From Janibacter sp. HTCC2649 (GTDB lineage: Bacteria; Actinomycetota; Actinomycetes; Actinomycetales; Dermatophilaceae), in the NCBI RefSeq assembly GCF_000152705.1, contig NZ_CH672413.1:434001-498000 (forward strand): DNA of 64,000 nucleotides, in the 5' to 3' direction. Positions within the stretch are counted from its first letter, which is position 1. Each line of letters opens with the position of its first letter. Below are positions 8,786 through 15,816 of this stretch, piece by piece. Made by a program: the position numbers and the translations under genes. Below the pieces are notes generated by a model. The model did not search any database, was not told the DNA's origin, and was given only the letters and a program-made list of their open reading frames with translations.

Positions 8786-9274
8786 TCAGCCGGTGCGAAC
8801 TCCACCAGTGACCGCGATGCGACGCCCCGTGACCGAGTCCGGCGTGAGCCGCAGCAGGTGCGGCTTGCTGCCCTGTTCCCAGGGCAGGAGCGGCAGGGTC
8901 ATGACCTCGATCGCCTCGTCCACGGCATACACCTCGCTTGCTCGTCCCTTGAGGACGACGCTCCAGGCCTCGGCGGAGTCGAGGTCGTAACCGTCCACCT
9001 CGAAGGCGACCACCCGATTGCGCGCTGCCGAGTGCTTCGTGCCGCCAGCGGTCCGGACCACGACGGTGCCGTGGTCGACGACGTAGTTCACCGGGAAGAT
9101 GTCGGGTGCGTCGTCGTGGATGACGGCGAGCCGACCGACGACGCCTTCCCGGACGAGTTCCCACGACTCGTGGGGAGTCAGGCTCCGGATGCCGGACCGG
9201 TCCGCAGAGCTGAGGTCGTCCGCAGCGGGCGAGGTCTCGGTGTCGTGCGTCGGCTGGGGCTGGTTGGTGTCCAT
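8786..9274 (-). CDS. Pyridoxamine 5'-phosphate oxidase-like FMN-binding split-barrel protein
   Basis: 162 residues. The core resembles the gene at 8236: SLTPHESWELVREGVVGRLAVI, FPVNYVVDHGTVVVRTAGGTKH, VAFEVDGYDLDSAEAWSVVLKG. It has an acidic, low-complexity N-terminal tail of about 40 residues and a slightly longer C-terminus. ATG 9274 has no Shine-Dalgarno and is 36 bp from box 5, the same geometry as xfp and the first usp, so it is probably leaderless. The two split-barrel paralogues converge on a shared hairpin. Confidence 0.8.
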   Translation of the reverse strand: MDTNQPQPTHDTETSPAADDLSSADRSGIRSLTPHESWELVREGVVGRLAVIHDDAPDIFPVNYVVDHGTVVVRTAGGTKHSAARNRVVAFEVDGYDLDSAEAWSVVLKGRASEVYAVDEAIEVMTLPLLPWEQGSKPHLLRLTPDSVTGRRIAVTGGVRTG

Positions 9275-9309
9275 GAACCCATGGTCCGCCGCTCGCTGCG
9301 CTCTCCACA

Positions 9310-9323
9310 GGGTCAAAAGTCCC
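9310..9323 (-). promoter_or_regulatory. DosR/DevR-like box 5
   Basis: GGGTCAAAAGTCCC on the plus strand, GGGACTTTTGACCC toward the gene. It has 12 of 14 matches to the mycobacterial DosR core and is the copy most like it. The hexamer GACCAT (9286-9281) is at the common offset. Confidence 0.72.
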
Positions 9324-9383
9324 GCCCCCGGGGAGCGCCGGGACGGGGGAGCGGTCAGGGGCCGTGGCCTCGCGACACACGAC

Positions 9384-9419
9384 AGCGTCCCGGTGCCCTC
9401 TCGCGGGCACCGGGACGCT
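9384..9419 (-). terminator. Strong hairpin terminator of the DoxX gene
   Basis: A perfect 15-bp stem: AGCGTCCCGGTGCCC (9384-9398) and its complement (9405-9419), with a six-base loop. It lies 12 bp beyond the stop of the DoxX-type gene. No long T-run, as is common in high-GC actinobacteria. Confidence 0.8.
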
Positions 9420-9431
9420 TGTGGGGTCGGG

Positions 9432-10037
9432 CTACTTGAGGATGGGGTACCTCTTGACGAGCGGCAGCTGCTCCCACCGAGCGCCGAGACCGAAGGTGTG
9501 GCCGGCGCCGATGCCGGCGAGCAGCACGAGCACGATCGCGTAGACGAGGTGGTCGTCCATGAAGGGGTTGTTCTCCGGAGGGAGGACAGCGCTCCACATC
9601 ATGATGAGCATGGCCACGCCGGATCCGGCGGCGATGCGCATCCCGATCCCGAGCATGAGCGCGATGCCGATACCGGCGAGACCAACCATGAAGCCCCAGT
9701 TGGCCCAGGATGCCCCGGCGAAGCTCTGGTAGAAGTCCGCGAGAGGACCCTTGGTGCCGAACTTGAGGAAGCCCAGCGTGGGTGATCCGTCATGGATCCA
9801 GGCGGCCGGGCCGAATCGGTCCACCACACCGGTCTCGGCGTCCCGCCCGGTTGAGAAGCCGAGCGCGAAGAGTTTGTCGAGGAAGGCCCAGAGGAAGACC
9901 CAGCCGAGGGCCAGTCGGGCGGCTGCGCCTGACCAACGCACGACGGAGTTGCTGGTCGACCCTGATGCGGCGACAGGGTTCGTGGACTGAGTGCGGACAG
10001 CGCCGGCATCGTGCCGGGTGCGGATTGAAGTGCTCAT
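9432..10037 (-). CDS. DoxX-family integral membrane protein
   Basis: 201 residues or so with a polar N-tail (1-40) then about four membrane segments: LALGWVFLWAFLDKLFALG, WGFMVGLAGIGIALMLGIG, IAAGSGVAMLIMMWSAVL and LVYAIVLVLLAGIGAG. The GFS-G-x-GPAAWIHDGSPTLGFLK pattern resembles the large subunit of archaeal thiosulfate:quinone oxidoreductase (DoxD) and actinobacterial DoxX proteins. The function is unproven; a quinone-linked redox or stress role is plausible. ATG 10037 has AAGGAGG 7 bp upstream. Box 6 is 74 bp upstream, with CACCGT at the common offset. Confidence 0.85.
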   Translation of the reverse strand: MSTSIRTRHDAGAVRTQSTNPVAASGSTSNSVVRWSGAAARLALGWVFLWAFLDKLFALGFSTGRDAETGVVDRFGPAAWIHDGSPTLGFLKFGTKGPLADFYQSFAGASWANWGFMVGLAGIGIALMLGIGMRIAAGSGVAMLIMMWSAVLPPENNPFMDDHLVYAIVLVLLAGIGAGHTFGLGARWEQLPLVKRYPILK

Positions 10038-10110
10038 CGAATGCCTCCTTGGTGAAGCCAGCGCGTTGTGCTGGTGACTCCACGGTGCCTCGATGCCACC
10101 GATGGCGACA

Positions 10111-10124
10111 GGGACCAAGGGCCC
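10111..10124 (-). promoter_or_regulatory. DosR/DevR-like box 6, upstream of the DoxX gene
   Basis: GGGACCAAGGGCCC. It lies between the end of the DUF1003 gene and the DoxX gene, so it most likely serves the latter. Hexamer CACCGT (10087-10082) at the common offset predicts a start about 38 nt upstream of the ATG. Confidence 0.72.
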
Positions 10125-10136
10125 GTCATCTCGGCC

Positions 10137-10544
10137 TCAGCCGGGTTTGGCCTCGGTGATGACACGTCGGTGCAACTCGGTCGTGAGGTGGTGGATCTGA
10201 CGGGTGAGCTCGGTGTTGGTCTTGAGCTCCAGTTCGGACTCGATGAAGTCGTGATCGGCCTTGGCCTGCTGGAACTCGGCCTGGCGGTTCTGTCCGATGA
10301 GGACGAACGTCGACAGGAAGATGGCCTCGAGGGAGACGACAAGGGTCAGAGTGGGCCATGGGCTGCTTTCGGCGAACACCATCCACAGCCCGAAGGCGAC
10401 GGCGTGCAGGTAGACGAACGGCATCGAGCCCGCGAAGGTCGTGATCGCATCTGCCACTTTGAGCTGCAGGCTCTCGGCGCGTCGCAAGGCGATGGCGGCG
10501 GCGGCGGGATGGCGTCCGGGTGGCTTGGGAGCAGTGGAGGTCAT
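10137..10544 (-). CDS. DUF1003 membrane protein
   Basis: 135 residues. It has the DUF1003 core: LQLKVADAITTFAGSMPFVY, two hydrophobic helices (VYLHAVAFGLWMVF and LTLVVSLEAIFLSTFVLIGQNRQ), and a charged coiled-coil-like tail (AKADHDFIESELELKTNTEL). The function of the family is unknown. I chose ATG 10544; the frame extends further but only into non-conserved sequence. It is divergent from the VOC gene with 70 bp between them. It is probably outside the DosR regulon, since box 6 lies at its 3' end. Confidence 0.8.
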   Translation of the reverse strand: MTSTAPKPPGRHPAAAAIALRRAESLQLKVADAITTFAGSMPFVYLHAVAFGLWMVFAESSPWPTLTLVVSLEAIFLSTFVLIGQNRQAEFQQAKADHDFIESELELKTNTELTRQIHHLTTELHRRVITEAKPG

Positions 10545-10614
10545 GCACCCAATATGGCCGTTCCACGAAGGGTGTGTGGTTGTGCCGCCTCTGCGCGTGT
10601 GTGAGTGTGAACAG

Positions 10615-11037
10615 ATGCCCCTGACAGTTGACGGTTTCTCCCATGTCCGCCTGACCGTGACCGACATCGCCCGCTCACGCGAGTTCTACGAGTCGGTGTT
10701 CGGCTGGGACGTCGCCTACGAGGTGCCGGACGGTGCCGACGACGCGACTCGTGAACAGCTCGGGTTCCTCTTCGGTGGAGTCATCTATCACGTCGGTGGT
10801 GGGCTGTTCGGACTCCGGCCGGTGGCCCCGTCGTCCGACGCGTTCTCCGAGGATCGCGTCGGCCTGGACCATGTGTCCTTCTCGGTCGCGTCGTTGGATG
10901 CGCTGACGTCGGCCGCCGCAACTCTCGACGAGCTCGGCATCGCGCACGAGGAGATCAAGGACCTCGGGCAGATGGCGATCCTCGAGTTCCGCGACCCCGA
11001 CGGCGTCGCGCTCGAGCTCACCGCCCTGACGGCCTGA
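10615..11037 (+). CDS. VOC (glyoxalase/bleomycin-resistance fold) family protein
   Basis: 140 residues. Two beta-alpha-beta modules: FSHVRLTVTDIARSREFYES at the start, and GLDHVSFSVASLDALTSAA in the middle, ending AILEFRDPDGVALEL. His of FSHVRL, His of GLDHVSF and Glu of ALEL are the usual metal ligands of the fold, so metal binding is likely. The substrate is unknown. ATG 10615 matches the family N-terminus; longer in-frame extensions overlap the divergent gene. It is followed by a DUF2237 gene after 19 bp. Confidence 0.85.
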   Translation: MPLTVDGFSHVRLTVTDIARSREFYESVFGWDVAYEVPDGADDATREQLGFLFGGVIYHVGGGLFGLRPVAPSSDAFSEDRVGLDHVSFSVASLDALTSAAATLDELGIAHEEIKDLGQMAILEFRDPDGVALELTALTA

Positions 11038-11056
11038 CCCGAACGGCTTCTGACCC

Positions 11057-11455
11057 GTGACGGAGCGCAATGTCCTCGGGGGCGAGCTGGAGGAGTGCGG
11101 CACGGCACCCATGACGGGGTTCTTCCGTGACGGCTGCTGCAGCACCGGGCCCGAGGACCAGGGCAGCCACACCATCTGCGCGGTGGTGACCGCCGAGTTC
11201 CTGGAGCACCAGCGAGGCATCGGCAATGACCTGTCGACGCCGATGCCGCACTACGGGTTCCCGGGGCTGGTGCCGGGGGACCGCTGGTGCGTCACGGCCC
11301 ACAACTGGGCGCGGGCCCATCGGGAAGGGGCAGCGGCGCACGTCGTCCTGGCGGCCACGAACGTGGCGGTGCTGCAGGTCGTGCCGCTGGAGGCTCTGCG
11401 GGAGCATGCAGTCGACGTCCCGCCGGACCTGAGCTCGATGGGTCCCGACACGTAG
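11057..11455 (+). CDS. DUF2237 family protein
   Basis: 132 residues from a GTG start. It matches the DUF2237 pattern almost end to end: NVLGGELEECGTAPMTGFFRDGCC, GPEDQGSHTICAVVTAEFLE, GNDLSTPMPHYGFPGLVPGDRWCV, then the alternating A/V segment ending ALREHAVDVP. Four conserved Cys residues are visible. The biochemical role is not known. It is probably cotranscribed with the VOC gene and ends at a 13-bp hairpin. Confidence 0.88.
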   Translation: MTERNVLGGELEECGTAPMTGFFRDGCCSTGPEDQGSHTICAVVTAEFLEHQRGIGNDLSTPMPHYGFPGLVPGDRWCVTAHNWARAHREGAAAHVVLAATNVAVLQVVPLEALREHAVDVPPDLSSMGPDT

Positions 11456-11466
11456 TCACCAAGACA

Positions 11467-11509
11467 GACGACCCCTGGCCTGCGCGAATCGCTGGAGCCA
11501 GGGGTCGTC
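11467..11509 (+). terminator. Hairpin terminator after the DUF2237 gene
   Basis: GACGACCCCTGGC (11467-11479) pairs perfectly with 11497-11509 around a 17-base loop. It lies in the convergent gap between the DUF2237 gene and the His-rich protein gene, so it may serve both. Confidence 0.7.
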
Positions 11510-11539
11510 CGTGGGTGGTGCCTTGTGTGCCGTGTCGGT

Positions 11540-11905
11540 TCAGCCCGCGGTGGGCCAGTCGACCCAGGTCACCTCGCCGCCACGAGCGGTCGCGGTGAGT
11601 GCCACCCTGTCGCCCGGAATGGGCACGAGGTCGTAGCGACCCTCCTCCAGGCTGGGGTAGACCAACGTGTGGACCGGCTGGGATGGACCCGGTCGGGCCA
11701 CGACGGCAACATGCGGATGGTGGTGGTGGTGGCCGTGGTCGTGTGAGCCATCGTCACCGTGGTGGTGATGGCCGTCGACGGAACGAATCTCGACTTCGAG
11801 ACCCTCGGTCTCCGGTGGCATCGTGACGATGAGGGCGCCCACGCTTCCACCGATGTCGAGCAGGACCGAACCTTGGCCTGCCCACGGGTTCTCCGGACTG
11901 GACAT
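11540..11905 (-). CDS. Small His-rich protein, putative metal binding
   Basis: 121 residues, no family recognised. The middle (about 44-66) is a His/Asp/Gly run with the pieces GHHHHGDDGSHDHGHHHHH, typical of metal buffering or chaperone segments (Ni, Zn, Co). The flanks look like beta strands (VLLDIGGSVGALIVTMP; HTLVYPSLEEGRYDLVPI; VALTATARGGEVTWVDW). No signal peptide. It is the last gene of a minus-strand operon after the DUF4331 gene, 17 bp apart. The role is unknown. Confidence 0.75.
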   Translation of the reverse strand: MSSPENPWAGQGSVLLDIGGSVGALIVTMPPETEGLEVEIRSVDGHHHHGDDGSHDHGHHHHHPHVAVVARPGPSQPVHTLVYPSLEEGRYDLVPIPGDRVALTATARGGEVTWVDWPTAG

Positions 11906-11922
11906 GATGACCTCCGACCCGC

Positions 11923-13302
11923 TCAGGCGGCCGGGACGCCGGGCGCGCTCTGGTAGCCGCCCGCCGGGTTGGCCAGGTAGGGGAAGTGGTCCAGGTAGGG
12001 CAGGTTGGTGTTGGTGGTGCCGTCGGTCAGCCCACCGGTGGCCGCGTCTGGCGTGAACGACGGGTCGACGAGGGGAATCGTCGCCCCGGCGACGGCGCGC
12101 AGCTCGATGGCCACGACGTCGTCGATGATCCGTCGCCCGTTCGGGAACCCGGCAGCGTCGCCCGCGACGAGCCCGATGGGATTCGGGTCGGCGGTCGGCG
12201 GGACAGCCACGTTGAGACGCAACATGTCCGCCTGCGTGGGCCCGGTGTAGTTCTGGAATCCCGGAACCACGCCGGAGGGAATCCCGGTGAGGAGGATGGC
12301 GAGCAGGTCCGCACGAGGCTTGGTGTAGGCCGCGAGCTTGGGGAAGACCCCGGGGTACAGGACCGGCAGCAGTCCGGCGAGCTCCGGCTTCGAGACGTAC
12401 TTCGCGAAGGTGGAGTCCTCATGCGGGCTCGCGGTGTTCCACGCGTCCTTGCGGGCCATGGGCGTGATCACCTCGTTGAAGAGCGGGTTGCCGAGGCGCG
12501 ACACCTGACTCCACGGGCCCTGGAACACGTGCTTGGCCCGACGACTGTCCCAGATGCGGGACTTCTGTCGGCTCGCCGTTGCCCAGACACCGATGACGGA
12601 GGTGGCGGCTGCGACATCCGTGGGTCGGATGCCGCCGAGGGTGAGGTCGCGGATCGGCACCTGCAGGGCAATGCTGTGGACGTTGAGCCCCTGGGTGCCG
12701 TTGACTCCGGCTGCTGTCGCAGACGGGATGAGGTGAGCCATCTGGAAGGGGCGCAGCGTCCCGAGGTCGAAGATGCTGCCGAGGTCGACGTGGAAGCCGT
12801 CGCCGCGTTGGCCTGCGAACACCTTGCGACCACCCTGGATGGACTGGACGGCCTGCTCGGTGAACCGGCCGTAGTCCGGTGTCGAGCGTGGTCCGATGTT
12901 GACCGGGGGGCAGGGCAGGTTGTTGGCCAGAACGCTGCGCCGACGACCCCTCGTCAGCCTGGTGACCGAGTAGTGCTGCGGCCTGTTCCAGGCCGGGTCC
13001 GAGATCGAGCTGATCGGCCCGGTGTTGTAGAGGAAGGTGTTGTCGTTGCGGACCGTGGTGGTGAACCGGAACTGGTACGTCACGTCCGCGCGGGCATCGC
13101 CCCTGTTGCTGATGTGGATCTCGTAGAGGACGTCGTCACCGAACTCGTAGAAGTTCGGTCCTCCCTGGGGGTTCTGGAACGGGATGAAGTTCGCGACGAG
13201 GGTCACGGTGTCGGGCGCGTCCGGACTGACGAACGCGTAGACGTCGGTGTTGTCTGCGACAGGGTCCTTGGAGACCTCGGGCGCTTCGCGGTGGGAGGAC
13301 AT
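11923..13302 (-). CDS. DUF4331 family protein
   Basis: 459 residues. It starts MSSHREAPEVSKDPVADNTD, the diagnostic N-terminus of DUF4331 (SSHREAPxIxxDPxADxTDVYAFVSPD), followed by VTLVANFIPFQNPQGGPNFY and the typical repeated beta-rich segments with NPLFNEVITP. Family members are often exported or surface-associated, but this one has no signal peptide of its own. Its start lies 4 bp after the stop of the Tat-signal gene, so the two are tightly coupled. The function of the family is unknown. Confidence 0.88.
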   Translation of the reverse strand: MSSHREAPEVSKDPVADNTDVYAFVSPDAPDTVTLVANFIPFQNPQGGPNFYEFGDDVLYEIHISNRGDARADVTYQFRFTTTVRNDNTFLYNTGPISSISDPAWNRPQHYSVTRLTRGRRRSVLANNLPCPPVNIGPRSTPDYGRFTEQAVQSIQGGRKVFAGQRGDGFHVDLGSIFDLGTLRPFQMAHLIPSATAAGVNGTQGLNVHSIALQVPIRDLTLGGIRPTDVAAATSVIGVWATASRQKSRIWDSRRAKHVFQGPWSQVSRLGNPLFNEVITPMARKDAWNTASPHEDSTFAKYVSKPELAGLLPVLYPGVFPKLAAYTKPRADLLAILLTGIPSGVVPGFQNYTGPTQADMLRLNVAVPPTADPNPIGLVAGDAAGFPNGRRIIDDVVAIELRAVAGATIPLVDPSFTPDAATGGLTDGTTNTNLPYLDHFPYLANPAGGYQSAPGVPAA

Positions 13303-13306
13303 GGCG

Positions 13307-13561
13307 TCAGCCCCGAGCCGCGCGAGTGAGCCGACGGACGAGGTCGGGATTGTGGACCGTGACCTCGTCCTCACCGAGCATGAGCGTCAGTCGACCGGTC
13401 TGAGGATCGTCGACCCAGGCGACCAGCTTCTCGGGGACACCGCCGGTCTCGGTCGTGGAGGCGGCCTGCGCTGGGGCAGCCAATGCAGCCGACGTCACCA
13501 CAGCAGCAGCGGCTGTGCCTCCGGCTCCTACGATGAACGACCGTCTGTTCGTGTCTTTCAT
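13307..13561 (-). CDS. Small Tat-exported protein, first gene of the DUF4331 operon
   Basis: 84 residues. It begins with a twin-arginine signal (KDTNRRSFIVGAGG, then an Ala-rich hydrophobic core ending LAAPAQA), leaving about 50 mature residues (EKLVAWVDDPQTGRLTLMLGEDEVTVHNPDLV). ATG 13561 has GGAGGAG 5 bp upstream. A 7-bp hairpin (AGCCGAA/TTCGGCT, 13583-13599) lies in the leader and could be an operator. It is close to the DUF4331 gene and may deliver it or act with it in the envelope (inference). Confidence 0.75.
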   Translation of the reverse strand: MKDTNRRSFIVGAGGTAAAAVVTSAALAAPAQAASTTETGGVPEKLVAWVDDPQTGRLTLMLGEDEVTVHNPDLVRRLTRAARG

Positions 13562-13702
13562 GGTTCTCCTCCGGTCGGGCGCAGCCGAAACGTTCGGCTC
13601 GGCTGCTGGGCCAGGCGGCTCGAACGGGATGCTCGCGCGTGCAGTGACCCACCTCACATTCGGAGCCGACGGCGATCCGGATGGGCCGATCTGCACGTCG
13701 GT

Positions 13703-15667
13703 TCAGGAGGTGTGACCGGAGGTGTCGCCGAAGGTCGTCGGGGTCATGCGGAAGTCGAGGTGGTGAGGTACGGGCTGACCGGGGCGCAGGCGCTCCCAGA
13801 GCAGCGACAGGGACTGGTCCCCCTCGGCGAGATCGGGCACGTCGATCTCCTCGAGGATCTTCAACGCCGCCGCGTCCTGACCCGTCGTCGCCAGTGCGTC
13901 GGCGAGCAACATCTGGGTGCGGCCGTGGGCGCGTACGGCCTCCGGGAGCGCCGCCACCGTGCTCGCGACCTCGTCGGCACGACCGGACTGGAGCAGGTCG
14001 GTGAGCAGCTCGACGGCCAGCCTCCGGTCCTGCGGGGCCAGGGCGAGGGCCTGTCGATAGAGGTCGGCGCGCTCCGTCGCGTCGGCGGTGAGCAGGGCCA
14101 GTCCCCGCAGTGCCACTGCCGTCCGGTGCACTTCAATGCTGCGCCGGTATGCCGTGTGCGCACCTTCGTCGTCGCCGCGCACGTGGTGCGCGGTGCCGAG
14201 GGCGTAGTGGACCCACCACCCCGCTCCCGAGTCGGCCGTCGCCGCGGCGGTCAACTGGGTCAACCACCGGTCCGAGATGACCGGCAGGATGGGCCGGTCG
14301 ACCGAAATGCGTTCCAGTGCAGCGGAATCGGCGTTCTGCACGAACCGGAGCAGTGGCATGCTCTCGTCGTCGACTTCGGAGAACGGCGTACCCGTGGGCG
14401 CGGTTGCCCCGCGCAGGGCGAGTTCGACCCGGCCCCACCCTGAGCCCGTGTGGACCAGGTGTTCGGGCGCGACGTCGGCGACCTCGCGCAGCCACACGTC
14501 GTGTCGTTCCGCAAGCCACGCGGGAGGTGCCGCTTCATGGATGGCCCGCTGGGCGGCATACGCCGCTGTGTCGTAGTCGGAACCCGCCACGGAAGGTTCG
14601 AGGTCGACCGGAAGGAACGCCTCGGTCCACGACCGGCTCGCGTTCCCGTCGAGGAGGTCGCTCTCCAGCTGCGTCGTGCACACCCCGGCCTGGATCTCGA
14701 GATAGCGACTGCCGGACGCGCCCAGCCAGTCCTGCCAGCGCTGGCCACCCGGTCCGTGGCCCCAGAGGAAGAGCTTGCGGCCGTGCAGGGCCTCGGTGGA
14801 GGTCTGCCCCAGGCCACGGCCGTCGGGTTCGACGGCGCAGACCAAGCGGCCCTGCTGCTCGCCGACCTCATAGAAGTAGTCGGCGGGGTAGCGACTGGCG
14901 CTGGCGACGCTCACGTCGATCGACCCGTCCGGGAAGGGAACGCCCACGCGCTCGAGGACGCCCGTGTAGTCGGTGCGCCAGGCCGAGTCCGCTGGCGTGA
15001 GCACCCGAGTGCCCGCAGTCTCGGGCACGGCGATGTTGGTCCAGTAGTAGAGGGGCTTGGGCTCGGGGTCGGGGTTGATGACGCGGGTGGATGCCATCAG
15101 GCGGGCGCCGCTGAGCCACACGTCGACCTGGAGGATGAGGTCGCGGGTTCGCTCCCACTCCCACACACGAACGACCGGTCCGAGTTCCGTGTCGAGGATC
15201 GCGGCGTGCATGGGCTGGTTGCTCAAGGTGGTGTGGCCGGTCGAGCCGAGGTTCCACTCGATGCCGCCGGCGAACCACGCGTCGGTGAGGCCGAAGTTGG
15301 CCCAGCGCAGCCGCGGGTTGACGTGGACGAGCTCGCGCTCACCGCCCTCCGCGGTCAGGGACCAGACCCGTCCGCCGAGGGAGGGGAGCACCGTGGCACA
15401 GACCAGTCCGTTGTCGAGCTCGAGGGCCGGGAGTTGCACCTCCTGGTCGGCGCGGTCGTAGTCACTCAACACGCCGTACGGCAAGGGGGAGGAGAGGTGG
15501 CCCTGGTGGATGCGTCGCACCATGTCCGGTGGCGCGTCGTCGCTGACTCGCATGGTCGTGGTTCGACGCACCGGCCCGACTGCAGCCATCACGCTCGGTT
15601 GACCCGGTAGCGTGCCCGTGAGGGTCAGGGGCCGGATGCGCGCATGCGTCGTTCGGGGGGTTGTCAC
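13703..15667 (-). CDS. DUF5107 domain protein with C-terminal TPR-like repeats
   Basis: About 654 residues. The first 390 residues fit DUF5107, a galactose-mutarotase-like beta-sandwich: LVCATVLPSLGGRVWSL, WANFGLTDAWFAGGIEWNLG, YYWTNIAVP and KLFLWGHGPGGQRWQDWL. The C-terminal 230 residues are helical with TPR-like pairs (YALGTAHHVRGDDEGAHTAY, DLYRQALALAPQDRRLA). It is probably a carbohydrate-related protein, divergent from a sugar ABC transporter across a 149-bp region with operator-like repeats. The start is uncertain: GTG 15667 is chosen; ATG 15715 would overlap the operator; ATG 15583 or 15553 would be later options. Confidence 0.75.
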   Translation of the reverse strand: MTTPRTTHARIRPLTLTGTLPGQPSVMAAVGPVRRTTTMRVSDDAPPDMVRRIHQGHLSSPLPYGVLSDYDRADQEVQLPALELDNGLVCATVLPSLGGRVWSLTAEGGERELVHVNPRLRWANFGLTDAWFAGGIEWNLGSTGHTTLSNQPMHAAILDTELGPVVRVWEWERTRDLILQVDVWLSGARLMASTRVINPDPEPKPLYYWTNIAVPETAGTRVLTPADSAWRTDYTGVLERVGVPFPDGSIDVSVASASRYPADYFYEVGEQQGRLVCAVEPDGRGLGQTSTEALHGRKLFLWGHGPGGQRWQDWLGASGSRYLEIQAGVCTTQLESDLLDGNASRSWTEAFLPVDLEPSVAGSDYDTAAYAAQRAIHEAAPPAWLAERHDVWLREVADVAPEHLVHTGSGWGRVELALRGATAPTGTPFSEVDDESMPLLRFVQNADSAALERISVDRPILPVISDRWLTQLTAAATADSGAGWWVHYALGTAHHVRGDDEGAHTAYRRSIEVHRTAVALRGLALLTADATERADLYRQALALAPQDRRLAVELLTDLLQSGRADEVASTVAALPEAVRAHGRTQMLLADALATTGQDAAALKILEEIDVPDLAEGDQSLSLLWERLRPGQPVPHHLDFRMTPTTFGDTSGHTS

Positions 15668-15693
15668 GCGCCCAGAGTGATTGATTGTGAGTG

Positions 15694-15765
15694 GTTTGGT
15701 CAATATCCTTGACACAAACGATCATGCAAAGCACGATGTGGCCATTACGACACATCACCATGTGT
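15694..15765. promoter_or_regulatory. Divergent promoter/operator region of the sugar transporter
   Basis: Contains GTTTGGTCAA (15694-15703), five bases, then TTGACACAAAC (15709-15719), an imperfect inverted repeat with perfect GTCAA/TTGAC inner arms. TTGACA inside it could be a -35 for the transporter. Further along, ACACAT-CACC-ATGTGT (15750-15765) and GATGTG (15735-15740)/CACATC (15751-15756) are overlapping inverted repeats. These are probable repressor sites of LacI, ROK or GntR type, but no regulator gene is adjacent. Confidence 0.5.
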
Positions 15766-15816
15766 TGCCCAACGACGGGCCTTGAGCGCCCGCCCTCGAC
15801 TGGAAGTAGGCAGTGG

